In this document: positions 50,101 through 60,579 of the stretch, in pieces
Layout: each line of letters starts with the position of its first letter
How positions within the stretch are numbered: position 1 is the first letter of the stretch
Assembly: GCA_016800925.1 (NCBI GenBank)
Contig: JABCPU010000143.1
Coordinates: forward strand, 62,001-126,000
DNA length: 64,000 nucleotides
Source: Suillus spraguei
Lineage: Eukaryota; Basidiomycota; Agaricomycetes; Boletales; Suillaceae
Direction: 5' to 3'
Translations under genes and position numbers: made by a program
Notes under the pieces: model-generated
Database searches by the model: none
What the model saw: the letters and a program-made list of their open reading frames with translations, nothing else
What the model was told of the DNA's origin: nothing

Positions 50101-50877
50101 GGTTTTGCATTCGGTGGAAGATCATTCTCATCTTTGAGATCTATCGCATGATCCCATTTCTTTCTTTCAGGAAATCTCTTTGATTCCTCTTCTGAGAATA
50201 CACCCAGGTAATCATGAAGCCAGTCTGGAACCATTTCTTCTACAGACTTTTTCTTCTTAGTAGCTTCCTCTGCTACTTTTTGTTCTGTGGCGATAGAAGC
50301 TTTGTATCTAATCCATTCATTCTTTGGACTATCTTCATCTTCTATTTCTCAACCATCGCCCTTTTCTTCGCCATGCCTTCGTCATCATCTTCCTCTTCTG
50401 TGGGAATCAGATCTGGCAAGTCACCCTGTTTTTGGGTTTTTCGTTTTTCTCTATTTTTTTGTCTTTTTTCTTTTTTAGTCTCACACTTGACTGGCATCGT
50501 GTAAGAGCAAATCGTCCTGCGTTCCAATCAATCTCCGGATTATGATACCTTAGCCAATCTATACCGATAATAACATCATCGCTTCCTAGATCTGTAACCA
50601 TGAAGGCTGCTTTATCTTCTTCATGATCTCCAATCTTTAATCCTATTTCAGCGAATCTTGTCATAGCTCCAGCGGCATTTAAGGAACCATCAATGTTCTT
50701 GACTGGTATGGGACGCAATAATTTACGACACCGGACATCATTGTTCTTCACAAATCTTTCACTTATAAATAATGTTGATGCACCACAGTCCACAAGTGCT
50801 TTTATGTCTGCTTGTCTGTTCTTTCCTTTCAGTGTAATTGGAATATAAAAATGTTCTGATTTGGATCGTATATACAC
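47017..50877 (-). pseudogene. pol: Chromovirus pol (PR-RT-RH-IN-chromodomain), disrupted
   Basis: Domains follow the canonical order. Aspartic protease: VDCGAS with Cys in place of the usual Ser/Thr. Reverse transcriptase: FFFVAKKDGKLRPVMDYRKL, PATFQTMM and YIDD. RNase H: TDASDYASGAVLSQ. Integrase: HHCC-type zinc region ending CDRC, then SDRGTQF and NQEVEQYL. C-terminal chromodomain: FRGKLQYRVKWEGYLIEESI. Lesions: frameshifts in A-rich tracts near 50340-50530, a TGA at 49839-49841 where CGA/Arg is expected (KMDV-stop-WGYN), a shift near 48650, a shift in the A-run near 48193-48206, a TGA just above 47771 and a shift near 47690. It cannot make a full polyprotein as read. Confidence 0.92.
47184..47193 (-). 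promoter_or_regulatory. Polypurine tract
   Basis: AGAGAGGGGG on the minus strand, three bases before the 3' LTR. It is placed where plus-strand DNA synthesis is primed in LTR retrotransposons. Confidence 0.75.
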
Positions 50878-50957
50878 TTCCGTTACATCTGAAAAACTAG
50901 AAAGAATAGAGAATCAATTGTTTGTGTCTAGGTCTGCAGACTCTGACTTCAACCCTT

Positions 50958-51995
50958 CTAAAAACCCTTGCCTTCTTTGGAGGATAACCAGTCCTTGAAC
51001 CATTTAGGCGCGGTTTCTTCTTCGGCAGACGATGCCTTCACTTGCGCTGGTTTCGGCGCTTCTTTACAGTTCCTAGCCATGTGGCCTTCTCCACCGCATC
51101 TGTAACATTTGAAAGCACCAGGCTTTCCTTGCGGTTTGGGGGCATTCTTTTGCCTTCCAGAGTCGACATCCATAGTGTCACTGTTACTGGGTCCAGCCCT
51201 TGATGAAGAAGGAACTCCACTGTTAGACTTGGGAGTCCACCAGGTGTTTCGCTTCTTCTCTACGTCCAACTCTTCAAAGTTTTGCCCAATTTCTACTGCT
51301 CTTTCGACCAATTTATTGAAAGTGTTCTTGTCTTTGAGCGCAACATGAGCGAGTTGTTCTTTGATCCAGGTTTGTAGACCAGATCGGAGTTTGAGGCGAA
51401 GGTCGTAATCGGAGAAGTTCGTAAAAACTGACTTCTGTTTGAAAGATGCAACATATTCTGGAACAGAACTAGATCCTTGCCTAAGGGTCTCTATTTCTCT
51501 GATGGCCTTCGCTTCTTTGTTCTCATCTTTAAACATGCGTGAGAACTCCTCTAAGAAGTCTTGGAAGTCCAATTCTCCTGCAGCTTGTTTCTTAACGTAA
51601 GGTTCTGCCCATTTTCCGGCATTTCCCTTAAGATAAGACAACATTAGGCTGAGATGTTGTTGTTGCGTTGCGTTGAGATATTGTGTGAGATAAAGGGATA
51701 CTTGTGCCAAGAATGTTTCAACGTCGATGGAGTCTTTTCCTCCAGTGAACTCTGTTGGCTTCGCAATTTTGGGAGCTCCTCCTGTTGATGTAGGTTTTGC
51801 TTCCAGTTCATCAATTCTTTCCCTATATTGATGAAGTTCTTCATGGAGTTTTTTGTTCTGATCTTGTAAGACATCATTCATATTCTTGAGTCTTTGAACT
51901 TGCTCTTGGACTGGAGCAATCACAACATTGATAGCATTTGCGATATACTCAGCCAAAGCTTGTTCATTGTGAATGGTAGTGGCGGGAGCAGACAT
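50958..51995 (-). CDS. gag: Chromovirus gag polyprotein
   Basis: An unbroken 345-residue protein that forms the virus-like particle. The start MSAPATTIHNEQALAEYI follows the primer site by about 770 bp of leader. A coiled coil lies at roughly residues 25-70 (KNMNDVLQDQNKKLHEELHQ). The retrotransposon capsid domain follows (KPTEFTGGKDSIDVETFLAQ through LRSGLQTWIKEQLAHV). Near the C-terminus is a CCHC zinc knuckle, CYRCGGEGHMARNC, for RNA binding. In contrast to pol, gag has no stop or frameshift. The protease frame starts about 80 bp downstream, after the gag stop. Confidence 0.93.
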   Translation of the reverse strand: MSAPATTIHNEQALAEYIANAINVVIAPVQEQVQRLKNMNDVLQDQNKKLHEELHQYRERIDELEAKPTSTGGAPKIAKPTEFTGGKDSIDVETFLAQVSLYLTQYLNATQQQHLSLMLSYLKGNAGKWAEPYVKKQAAGELDFQDFLEEFSRMFKDENKEAKAIREIETLRQGSSSVPEYVASFKQKSVFTNFSDYDLRLKLRSGLQTWIKEQLAHVALKDKNTFNKLVERAVEIGQNFEELDVEKKRNTWWTPKSNSGVPSSSRAGPSNSDTMDVDSGRQKNAPKPQGKPGAFKCYRCGGEGHMARNCKEAPKPAQVKASSAEEETAPKWFKDWLSSKEGKGF

Positions 51996-52759
51996 AGTAC
52001 CAGTTGTATTCTGGAACCCGATTTACTGATGTCTGTGGTTGACTAGTCGTAATGGTCAACCCGAATAGGAAAGATGGTGAAAAGGAGATGGGAAAAGAAG
52101 TATGTAAATGGAAAACTGAGCGGTCCCCGATATCTGATCGGATCTACCACGTACTCAGGTCCTAAAGGGTTCTTTAATCAACCTAACTAGGCGCTTCCCT
52201 ATTTACTAACTAAGAAAACTATAGTAAAGGTTTTTGTGATCTTCCAAGTGGGAAAAGTTATCTCGAGGGACACGGTGCTCTTCCAGCCAAAGCTTACAAG
52301 CGACCAGTCTATCTTGAACAACGAGGCAATTCCACTAAATACTCAGAAGAAGACTAGACCTTCTATTGTATGAAAAAAAACTATCGTAAAAGGAAACTAT
52401 CATAGAGCTCAGCAGGCAGGGTCTTGGGCCAGCACTGAGGTCACGGATCGAACACCTAATGTTGTTCGTCCACCATCTACTAGCAGCAGCAATGTAAGGC
52501 TGGGCCTGGTAGAGGTCTACTAACTACAAAAGACTATTGGTAGAAATGCGCTCAAATGAGCAAAGGGGAGAAGAAAGATGGCGACTTTTTAGGGTCGGGC
52601 AAGACAAAATGTTTTGTACTGGTCTGCAAGTGCGAGTGCTTTTACAGACGCATACAGAAAGATGATAAGAGACTTCTAAGAGTCGTCTACAACGGTACTA
52701 TCATTGAAGAGGAGTCCAGAAGAAAAGTATGCAGCGGTATGCGAGTTGGAGTCCCCTAA

Positions 52760-52770
52760 AGTTCAAACCT
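52760..52770 (-). promoter_or_regulatory. Self-priming primer-binding site
   Basis: On the minus strand AGGTTTGAACT lies two bases after the 5' LTR. No tRNA-type TGG start is seen. It is exactly complementary to AGTTCAAACCT inside the LTR (52888-52898), which begins about 35 nt after a TATATAG box, where the transcript should start. This is the arrangement of Tf1/sushi-type self-primed elements. Confidence 0.75.
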
Positions 52771-52772
52771 AA

Positions 52773-53247
52773 TGTCACAACCCACAAACGAATTAACACA
52801 AGGGCAGAGACTAGGACTCAAACTAAGGTTATCACAAAGAGAGAGAGGAGCAAGGACGTCTTGGATTGCTACAGTTGTAGATACAAGAGGTTTGAACTAA
52901 AGAACTACTACAGCAAAACTAGCTAACTATATACACATATTGAAACTGAGATATAAACTGAGTTTGAAACTACTAGCCAATCATAAAATAGAAACGAGAA
53001 TCGTACAATGTGATAGTTGTGACATTGTTATGACATCATATTCTAGAAGGTTCTAAGATCACGTGATACTATCTTATCTTATCTTATCCGATAGCATCAT
53101 AAAAGATCTCTTCATCTTCATCAGGAAGTTCGGTTATAGAAGCGGTTATAGGGATTTCGATGGAGTTTGTGTTTGTCTTAGCGCTGGGTTTAGATGCTTT
53201 AGGGAAATTGAGAAAAGAGTAATGATTTGTATTTGGAATTCGTGACA
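52773..53247 (-). repeat. Chromovirus 5' LTR
   Basis: An uninterrupted 475-bp LTR. On the minus strand it runs TGTCACGAATTCC...GGGTTGTGACA, with TATATAG at about 52927-52933 and the probable transcription start near 52898. Confidence 0.93.
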
Positions 53248-53369
53248 TGCACCCACCTCCAACCCGATGCAACTAGCACACTCCATGCTAGGCGACCAAT
53301 ACGCATGGGCCGCTGCTCTTCACAGAGCACCTGTCGCAGACACCACTCAAGTTCCTTAGTGCCTGGCTA

Positions 53370-53740
53370 GGTTGCTAACAGAGATAGGAAAGACTAAAGG
53401 CTACTATGGACAAAGTTTGGAGTAGAAACAGAAAGTATAGAGACTACCCAAAGGTAGAGCCAGAGGTATGACCGAGGACAGAGATCCAAGGTCCAGAGAT
53501 AGACAAGAGACTAGGCTCAAGTCCGGAAGAGGTTCAGAGGCGAACTAAGTCCAGAGGAATGAGTAGAAACTAAGTTGATATTTGAACTGAAGTACTACAG
53601 AGATTTACAGGTGGTTTATATACTATAGGTAGTTACGGAAAGATCAGTCAGCGCAGTACAAGGCTATGTACAAACCATATTCAAAATCTAACAGAACATA
53701 AGTAAATGAAACTCAGAGATGAAGTGAGGTAATGGAACAG
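53370..53740 (-). repeat. Antisense fragment of an S-like LTR
   Basis: CAGAGATTTACAGGTGGTTT followed by ATATACTAT resembles the reverse complement of the TATA region of LTR family S (AGTATATAAACCAC...AGATCTCCG). The rest is weakly similar. The end near 53740 abuts another TGTCATATAC terminus. Confidence 0.45.
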
Positions 53741-53834
53741 TGTCATATACCGTACATTCAGGTCTAGATCAAATCCAATCCATGGACATCCAGACACCCA
53801 ACCTACACATATCTGATCCACCCATCCACTCCAA

Positions 53835-53950
53835 TCCATATCCATCCGTGTCCATATCCAATCCGTGTCCATATCCAATCCATGTCCATATCCGATCCGT
53901 GTCCATATCTGATCCGTGTCCATATCTGATCCGAGTTCATATCCGAACTA
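53835..53950 (+). repeat. 17-bp minisatellite
   Basis: Six to seven imperfect copies of TCCATATCCAATCCGTG, varying at CAA/CGA/TGA. It lies within the long LTR-like block. Confidence 0.85.
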
Positions 53951-54596
53951 TTCCCGCGCACCTGTGCATTACCCCTTTTAGAATATACCTGTGTCTCTGG
54001 CTTCTGGGTATCTCTGTGCTTCCAGTTCTCGGTGATCTCTGCCTCCGTCTTGATAAGTATTTCGTACAAGCTTCATCTCCGAGTTCATAGCCTTATGTCC
54101 CGCTGTACTTACTAATGTGTTTCCGTATGCTTCAGACATAGCCTCGGACTATCCGTACTTACCCTCCGGCATGCTCCTACAGTATATAAACTTGTAGTAC
54201 AACTCCTGCAGACCTTAGTCTGATTCATTGTTCCTACTTCTGTATATTCCTTTGATTACTCTGTATCCTGTTATCATGTCTATATAACTCCATTCCCGTT
54301 CTTGCACTTGGGCTCCGGCCCTTGTAAGCTTCCAAACTCAGGCCTATGGGATCACTCCCTAGGCCGGAGCTTTGATCCTATGTCCTATAATCTTTTCGGA
54401 CTTCGTCCATCTCCATCTATCATCTGTTTCACCTCCGACTCTACCTTTGGTAGTCTTATACTGTCTGTTTCTATTCCGGACCTTGTCCGGAGTAGTCTAT
54501 ACTATCTCTACACCATATCTGGACCTACTCCTCTCTAGTAGCCAACACTTCCTCTAAGATCCACAGAGCTATGCTCATCCGATCATCCGATCATCC

Positions 54597-54765
54597 GCTC
54601 CTCTGCTCCTCTGCTCCTCTGCTCCTCTGCTCCTCTGCTCCTCTGCTCCTCTGCTCCTCTGCTCCTCTGCTCCTCTGCTCCTCTGCTCCTCTGCTCCTCT
54701 GCTCCTCTGCTCCTCTGCTCCTCTGCTCCTCTGCTCCTCTGCTCCTCTGCTCCTCTGCTCCTCTG
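54597..54765 (+). repeat. 8-bp microsatellite (GCTCCTCT)n, about 21 copies
   Basis: A near-perfect array. Because 8 is not a multiple of 3 it stays open in several frames and gives false peptides such as LLCSSAPL repeats. The perfect copies suggest recent expansion. Confidence 0.97.
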
Positions 54766-55189
54766 AGCTCCGGACCTTCGGACCCCTAGTCCTCCGGATC
54801 CATCCTATCCTATCCTCTGACATCTATGGATCATCTTTCCCCCCGAAGCTCTGCTCCTAACCTGCCCTGGACTTTGTCCAGCGGTCCATCCTTCATCTGT
54901 TCTACTTGGAGCTTGCTCCAGTAGTGTTACCATTACTCCCTACCTTCCGGAAATAGTTCCGGCACATTCCCGCGCTCATCCGGAAGTCCATCGGAGCTCT
55001 GTCGAGCTATCCTGCCTTAGAGTTCATCCAGACCCTCCATCCGGACTTCACTAGAACTCTCCCTTGGACTTCATCCGAAATTAAGGGCACATACTCGGGT
55101 AAGGGGCACAGCGTATGAGCTGAGGCCAAGCCCCTTTGACTTTACAACCCTCCGGTACAACCCCATGTAAGACCAGGACTTCTTACTAA

Positions 55190-55615
55190 TCTCTGGTTTT
55201 GCATGGTCGTAACAAACAGTAAGCAGACAGAGTACAGAGATAGCTGGAGAGCCGGACTTGTGAATATACAAACAGAGATAATTCTAATGGAGATAGATCA
55301 GGAGATAGAGAGGATCATAGGTCCGGAGATCCAGATATTGGAGAAGGGAAGTGCAGGAGATCTGGGTCCAGATATCTGGACTTCTGAGAAGTCAGATCGG
55401 AGATTGTGTCCAGATATGAGTATATGACACATGCGAGCACTCACAACAGCAGTTGAAGATCTCTTTGCTGAAGAATCAGATTTGTTCCTCGACGACTTCA
55501 TACCTGGCTTGCAGTTGAGCATTGTTAAGACCGTACTCAAAGGGTGAAAGATCCGAAGGGCTTTGGCCTCAGTTCGTGCACTGTGCCCCTTTCCTGAGGC
55601 TGAGTTTGAAGTTTG
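55190..55615 (-). repeat. Antisense S-like LTR pieces
   Basis: GAGTATATGACA near 55425 is an inverted LTR start. From 55524, TGTTAAGACCGTACTC and GGGCTTTGGCCTCAG are the inverted 3' end of family S. The two pieces are not in the order of one intact LTR, so they are probably separate truncated insertions. Confidence 0.5.
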
Positions 55616-55829
55616 CGAGTCAGTTCATAGATATTCAAGCACCAAGGAAGCTTCACTAGTCATACAATCTACTGCAATCAAGGTAGTGAGAGGACTCAGA
55701 GGAGGGGGTTTACACAGAGCACAATATAATTAATGTTTTGAATGTGTCCGAAGGCATGACCTGCCATGGAGTAAATATCAATGTTGCATCAACAATTTGC
55801 ACAGGGGCTAAGACCAGTTAAGATGGACC

Positions 55830-56560
55830 TCTAAGGAAACCATCCATGAGTGGATGTCAAGGTGTGTTCTGATCAAAAAAAATGCTGTCATCAGCAGGTT
55901 TTGAACCTACACAGGAAAGAGAAACAGATTTTGATTCTGTTGTGGTAACCATCAGGCTAATACTAGTTACAATGAACTGCCAAAGAAACCATCATGGGTG
56001 AATATCAAGGTGTATTCCAATAGAAACACCCTTGGTGTTGGCAGGTTTCGAACCTGCACAGTCCAAGAGAAACAGATTTTAACAAACAAAATGTAGCAGC
56101 CACCAGGCTAACACCAGCTATGGTGAACTTTCAAAGAAACCATCCACAAGTGAACATCAAAGTGTGTTCTGATAGAAAAAACCTCATTGGCAGGTTTTGA
56201 ACCTGCACAGATCAAGATAAACAGATTTTCATTCTGTTGCGGCAACCGTCTAGCTAAGACTAGTTACAATGAACTGCTAAAGAAGCCATCCATGAGTGAA
56301 TGTCAAGGTGTGTTTCAATAGAAAAAAACCTTGTCATCGGCAGGTTTCAAACCTGCAGTCAACAGAAACAGATTTTGATTCGGTTCAACCACCTGACTAA
56401 GAGCAGTTGATGTGAACTTCTGAAGAAACCGTCTATGAATGAATGTCAAAGTGCGTTCTGATAGAAAAAAACTGTAGTTCAGCAGGTTTCGAACCTGCGT
56501 ATTCCAAGAGAAACAGATTTTGATTATGTAGTGGCAACCATACTAGCCAGGCTAAAGTCT
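55830..56560 (-). repeat. Tandem array of five tRNA-Leu-like Pol III modules
   Basis: Five units, 142-150 bp apart, each read on the minus strand: a box A-like TTAGCCTGRTGG, an arm ACAGA-ATCAAAA-TCTGT whose loop would place anticodon CAA (Leu), a long variable region, a T-arm GCAGGTTCGAAACCTGC with perfect box B, and in most units a run of T. T-arms start at about 55894, 56041, 56190, 56340 and 56482. Spacers share GTGTGTTCTGATAGAAAAAA. Unit 2 can still close an acceptor (GGTGTT with AACACC); the others mostly cannot, and units 2 and 3 have changed anticodon loops. Either a tandemly amplified tRNA-derived SINE or a degenerate tRNA cluster. Confidence 0.7.
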
Positions 56561-56599
56561 TGACGACTCATCCTAAGTTGAAACCTTATGAGCCCCCCG

Positions 56600-58583
56600 A
56601 TTGACACTCCCCAAAAAGATAACATGGACAGTAAATTTCGAGTCTGAACGTCTACAAGACAATAAAATTGCCCCGACGAGGGACGAAGACTAAGATAATT
56701 CTAATTCACCATCATTAGCAGCAAGTTCAATGTGATTGACATTACCACTAAATATACAGGGAATTTCTGGAAACACAGAAGGAAATGAGTAGATACTAGA
56801 AAACGAGGACAGTGAAACACTGTCACCACCTCGAAGGCCAGACATGGAGGATTGGAGACGGGAGTCTCATCTTCCCACAAAATGGTGGTCAAGCAGCAAT
56901 GAAGTTCATCACAAACATAACATCGAGACCTCACGCGACCTCGAACTCGACATCGGTAGTGAGAGCACGGCAATAAATCACTGAGGCTATGGGGATTTCA
57001 GCGAAACGCGAACTTGGGCCCAAATGGCTGAGCGAACGAGCAATCGAAGACGAGAGAAGAATACCATTCAAGGACAAGAGCAACAGACGCAGGAAGATGA
57101 TCGATTTGAATGATGTCCCAGTGGTCAAACACGATATAACCCACTCCTTTATGATAGCGGGAATAAATCTACATCACACATCAGCAGAGTGTTCGGAAAC
57201 CAATGCAAGCACTTACCTTACTAGGAAGGTTCTGAGAAGTGGAAGCCTTGGAAGTAGAGCACGGTGGTCTGGCTTTCCATAGAGCAGCAGTCTTTGTACG
57301 AATCTCTGCTCTCTTCTGAACACAACGGGGGCAACAAGGGTCAGTACAGATACGGACAGAGTTTGCAAGCCGTCGTGATAATATTGATCGTCGTAATGAG
57401 ACCATACATGATTGTCATGCTGTCTCAAAGCCATGTGGGATGCGGCAGAAGGAGAAAAGACAGTGGGGATATACTTCAGGCTAGATAGACTGGTCGAAAT
57501 GTCTGTTAAGAATTATACCAACTGTCGATAGTAGGAATGCGTGCAGGACCAGATGTCAACTCTACGGTGACCCCATTATGATTGAAAACAAAATGTAGCA
57601 CAATGCAGTCATGCAGAAAAGACGATAGCACGGAGAAATCTTGACTCATCATTAACATAAATAACAGTAGGAATATCAGTGAAGGGTCCAATGACTTGAT
57701 AACAACTAAAGGTCGACGATTAAGATCAACATACGCAGTGAGAAACACAACACCAACTACTGTCATAGCGGGAATGAAGCACTGCGCAGCCTGAGTGAGT
57801 CGCATATCCTGGAGGGTAAGGGCTGCTCAGTGAGCTCAGGGAAGGAATCCGAAGGATAGATTCATTCGCCACTAATGTTGTGATATTAATAGTAATGCTC
57901 GCCAGCAGCTGCGGATCTACCTCAGTGAGCACGGCGCGCAGAGTCGCCGCAGACTGGCGTAGAACTGATTTGTGATTCATGTGACAGGACCATAGCGTGA
58001 ATAGGTGCATACCAATAAAGTTCGGAACAAACATCGGTCGGACTTCAAAATAAGTTGCGGCAAATCGAACCGTAACCTATCGTCCACCATAGACTTTTCT
58101 CGAGAAAAATGCTTCAGGAAATTGCGTGCAAATGCAACAATGTCCGGGATGGTATCCGGGTTGTGTATGCCACTGAGGATTGAGCTTGATAAAAAAACTA
58201 GCTAGCAAAGCGCCAAGAAATATTAAAAAGAGCTATGCAAGGTAAACTGAAAAAAGCTTACCTGCGACAGGAAAAGTTAGCAAGATCCGGGTAAGCTCAA
58301 ACTAACAACAGGTTAATTCGGAGAGTCGTTGAAAGTTTGATAAAAGCAATATGGACTGAATCAGACAGATATTGGACAGGGACTGTCAGGCAGCGCCATC
58401 GTTACACCTGGCTTCTCTCAACTTTAGACGGAGTTCTGCAAAACCCACTCCAACAACACCTCACAATACAGAAATCGTCATCGATCAAAGCATTTACATA
58501 CGACGTACAAGTACATAACTATAACCAATCCTTCAAAAAGACCTAGACGTCTTAGTACGTTAATGATACCAAACGCACTCCAG
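56600..58583. other. Decayed interval, no gene recognised
   Basis: Minus-strand scraps such as VVGVVFLTAYVDLNRRPLVV (~57720-57770) look coding, but the frame shifts on both sides. A plus-strand frame at 56989-57282 is basic and lacks motifs. I could not name a family. The last bases are the 3' flank of the oxidase gene. Confidence 0.4.
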
Positions 58584-60579
58584 TTAGAATTTCCATCCTC
58601 CCGAGAGTCCCATCACGTTATTTGGATCCACGTTATCCTTGATAGATTTTAGCTTACCCAAAGCATCACCATATATAGCCTCCAAAGGCGTGTCAGGAGG
58701 CACACAATTGGGGTATAGTAGTGCACTCGAAAAGTTCTGACCAGACTCCGCAATAAACTGATTCATGTCGGCAACACTCTCTGCACCAAGCTGGAATATG
58801 GCATCATCATGGTTCGGATTCGTCCACCCATATAAGACCTCAATAAACGAGTGCCCCTGTCCTGAATCACGTGCAGAAGGGAAAGCAGACGGCGTCTGGG
58901 AGTGACTGTAGATTGATGGCAGAAGAGGAATGATGTCGTATGAGACAAAAGCTCCGCTTAAGTCCCACACCTTAGAGCCATAAGACTGAATGCTTTAGTG
59001 AGTGGTGCCCTGATCAGGTTAAGAGTGCGACTCACCAGCGTTTGTTCCCCAATCATCTCCAGTATAGGCACCGTGAATTCCGCAAGAGGGACCCAGAACC
59101 ACGCAAACCTGTCGCCAACTGAGTCAGTCAAACCAATTGCTAAACATCATATGACGTACCTCAGGTGCTGTATCGGAAGTAGAAGAGAAAGAAGGTTCGA
59201 ATAACTCCTCGTTTTAATGTCCCGCACGGATGGGATTCTCAAAAATTCGTCGAACATGCCATGCGGTGGAGTCGGTGCATTATAAAACACAAGGGTCGCC
59301 ATCACCGGCTATTGGGAAATCAGTTGCTCGGATATGGTTCTCACAATCAATCGTAACGCACCGCTCCAACCACGTAGTCAAATGTATTGTACAAGCAGGC
59401 TTTGGAATCGTTGACATTCGACACAAAATTAGCTATAGCATTATTGACTGCATTCCATTCAAACTTGGCGTACATGGCCAACCCGCCCTGTAATCAATTA
59501 CCATTAGGATTGTACCAATACAGAAATATGGTGCGTACCCAGACTTGAGACTGGGGAAACGTCTTCAGAGTCACTGTGGTAGCAATTCCCTGCAACACAT
59601 CAGCATGTGCACGGACATCCGTGAAGCAACACTATCACGCACAAAATTATTGAATCCTCCCTGAAAAAAAATCACTGACAATGAGATTCCAACTATCTGC
59701 GTGTCAAGACACTTACCCGAAGGCCATAGAATAGATCTGGATTTGAAGAATTTGTGATATTCGCGACTGTGCCATTAGGCATGACAAGCTCAAACGATAC
59801 GACATTGTCAAGTGCCAAACCATACTCATTGCTGAGACATGAATATCCTAATCGGAAAACAAAATGTTCAATGTCCGATGTTTTTCCACGAGCAGGTGAA
59901 CCTACCTCCTCCAAGGACGACGCCGCCGACACCAACATTAGTATCCTTCCCTCCTACAACGACCACGCCGTGCTTTGCAAGTGCGGAGTAGACATCCCCC
60001 CAAACCATCCCCATGCCAATAGTCGCTGTCTGTGCACTCTCATCGTATACGACTTCTGAAAATGAAGTCATAGAAATTTGGACTCCAGTAGTCGATGAGA
60101 ACCCTGGATTCGCTGAATGACCACCGCCTTTGACCTTTAACACAGCCACCGTGTGTGACGATCAAAATGCAGGCTAAATAGCTGGTGGACTCACTGCAAA
60201 TGGGGTCTGGTACTGATCCAATATTTTGAGCTAGTCTTCGTTAGCAAGCAGAGTTAAACTTTGCATTCTAATAAACTTACAGCGATTCCGATGTCCTGAG
60301 CGTTCGCGGGCTCAAATGAACATGCAGAAAATTCAGTGTTGGTAATAGCCCAATTGTCAATAGTTTTGTGGTATTGAGATGACCCTATGGATTACTTAGT
60401 CTCTCTTGCGGTAATGAGGGTTGAATGCACTCACCACTGTAATGCACGTTGGATGCAGAGGAGACAGAGGCAGCGATCGCCTGGCAGGTCGCCTTATAGT
60501 CAGTACTCTCCAGCCATATGGATGTGAAGAGGCCAATGAGGCCTGAGATGACCGAGAAAGGAGCTTGAAGGAGTGTCAT
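58584..60579 (-). CDS. Secreted FAD-linked oxidase, berberine-bridge-enzyme type
   Basis: A flavoprotein oxidase of the PCMH/VAO fold; substrates in fungi include sugars, alkaloid-like compounds and other metabolites, and here it is unknown. About 500 residues on roughly ten exons with 50-60 bp introns, all joinable in frame. MTLLQAPFSVISGLIGLFTS is a probable signal peptide. FAD-binding features are VKGGGHSANPGFSSTTGVQI (the His is the usual covalent FAD ligand), GMGMVWGDVYSALAKHG and VGVGGVVLGGG followed by GYSCLSNEYGLALDNVV. LRGGFNNFGIATTVTLKTFP forms the core. The C-terminal BBE segment ends DPNNVMGLSGGWKF. The start is the only Met before the signal-like segment. No lesion was found. It is an orphan, with relics to its left and a gene-free region to its right. 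Confidence 0.92.

Larger units (their letters stand above)
45931..53247 (-). mobile_element. Complete Ty3/gypsy chromovirus, minus orientation
   Basis: Two LTRs (TGTCAC...GTGACA) bound the element, and the direct repeat TGCAC flanks it (45926-45930 and 53248-53252). Reading on the minus strand: 5' LTR 52773-53247, primer site, gag 50958-51995, pol with protease, reverse transcriptase, RNase H, integrase and chromodomain (47017-50877), polypurine tract, and 3' LTR 45931-47180. The 3' LTR is split by a family S solo LTR. The LTRs differ at only four positions, all transitions, apart from that insertion. Domain order and chromodomain place it with fungal chromoviruses. Confidence 0.95.
53741..55187 (+). 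repeat. Long LTR-like block related to family S
   Basis: It begins TGTCATATACCGTAC, carries AGTATATAAACTTG near 54180 and a 3' block AAGGGGCACAGCGTATGAGC near 55100, matching the start, TATA region and 3' block of family S in order. It is longer because of internal satellites at 53835-53950 and 54597-54765. The exact 3' end and a target duplication were not found. It has no coding function; the long reading frames in it come from the repeats. Confidence 0.55.

Noticed and set aside
54571..54823. Long repetitive peptides on both strands
   Set aside because: They are translations of the 8-bp microsatellite, which is open in several frames; not genes.
55830..56560. CRISPR-like array
   Set aside because: Units are long (142-150 bp), imperfect, lack unique short spacers and show tRNA-like boxes in a fungal context.
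55830..56560. Five functional tRNA-Leu genes
   Set aside because: Most units cannot form an acceptor stem, D-arms vary in length and the anticodon loop differs between units.
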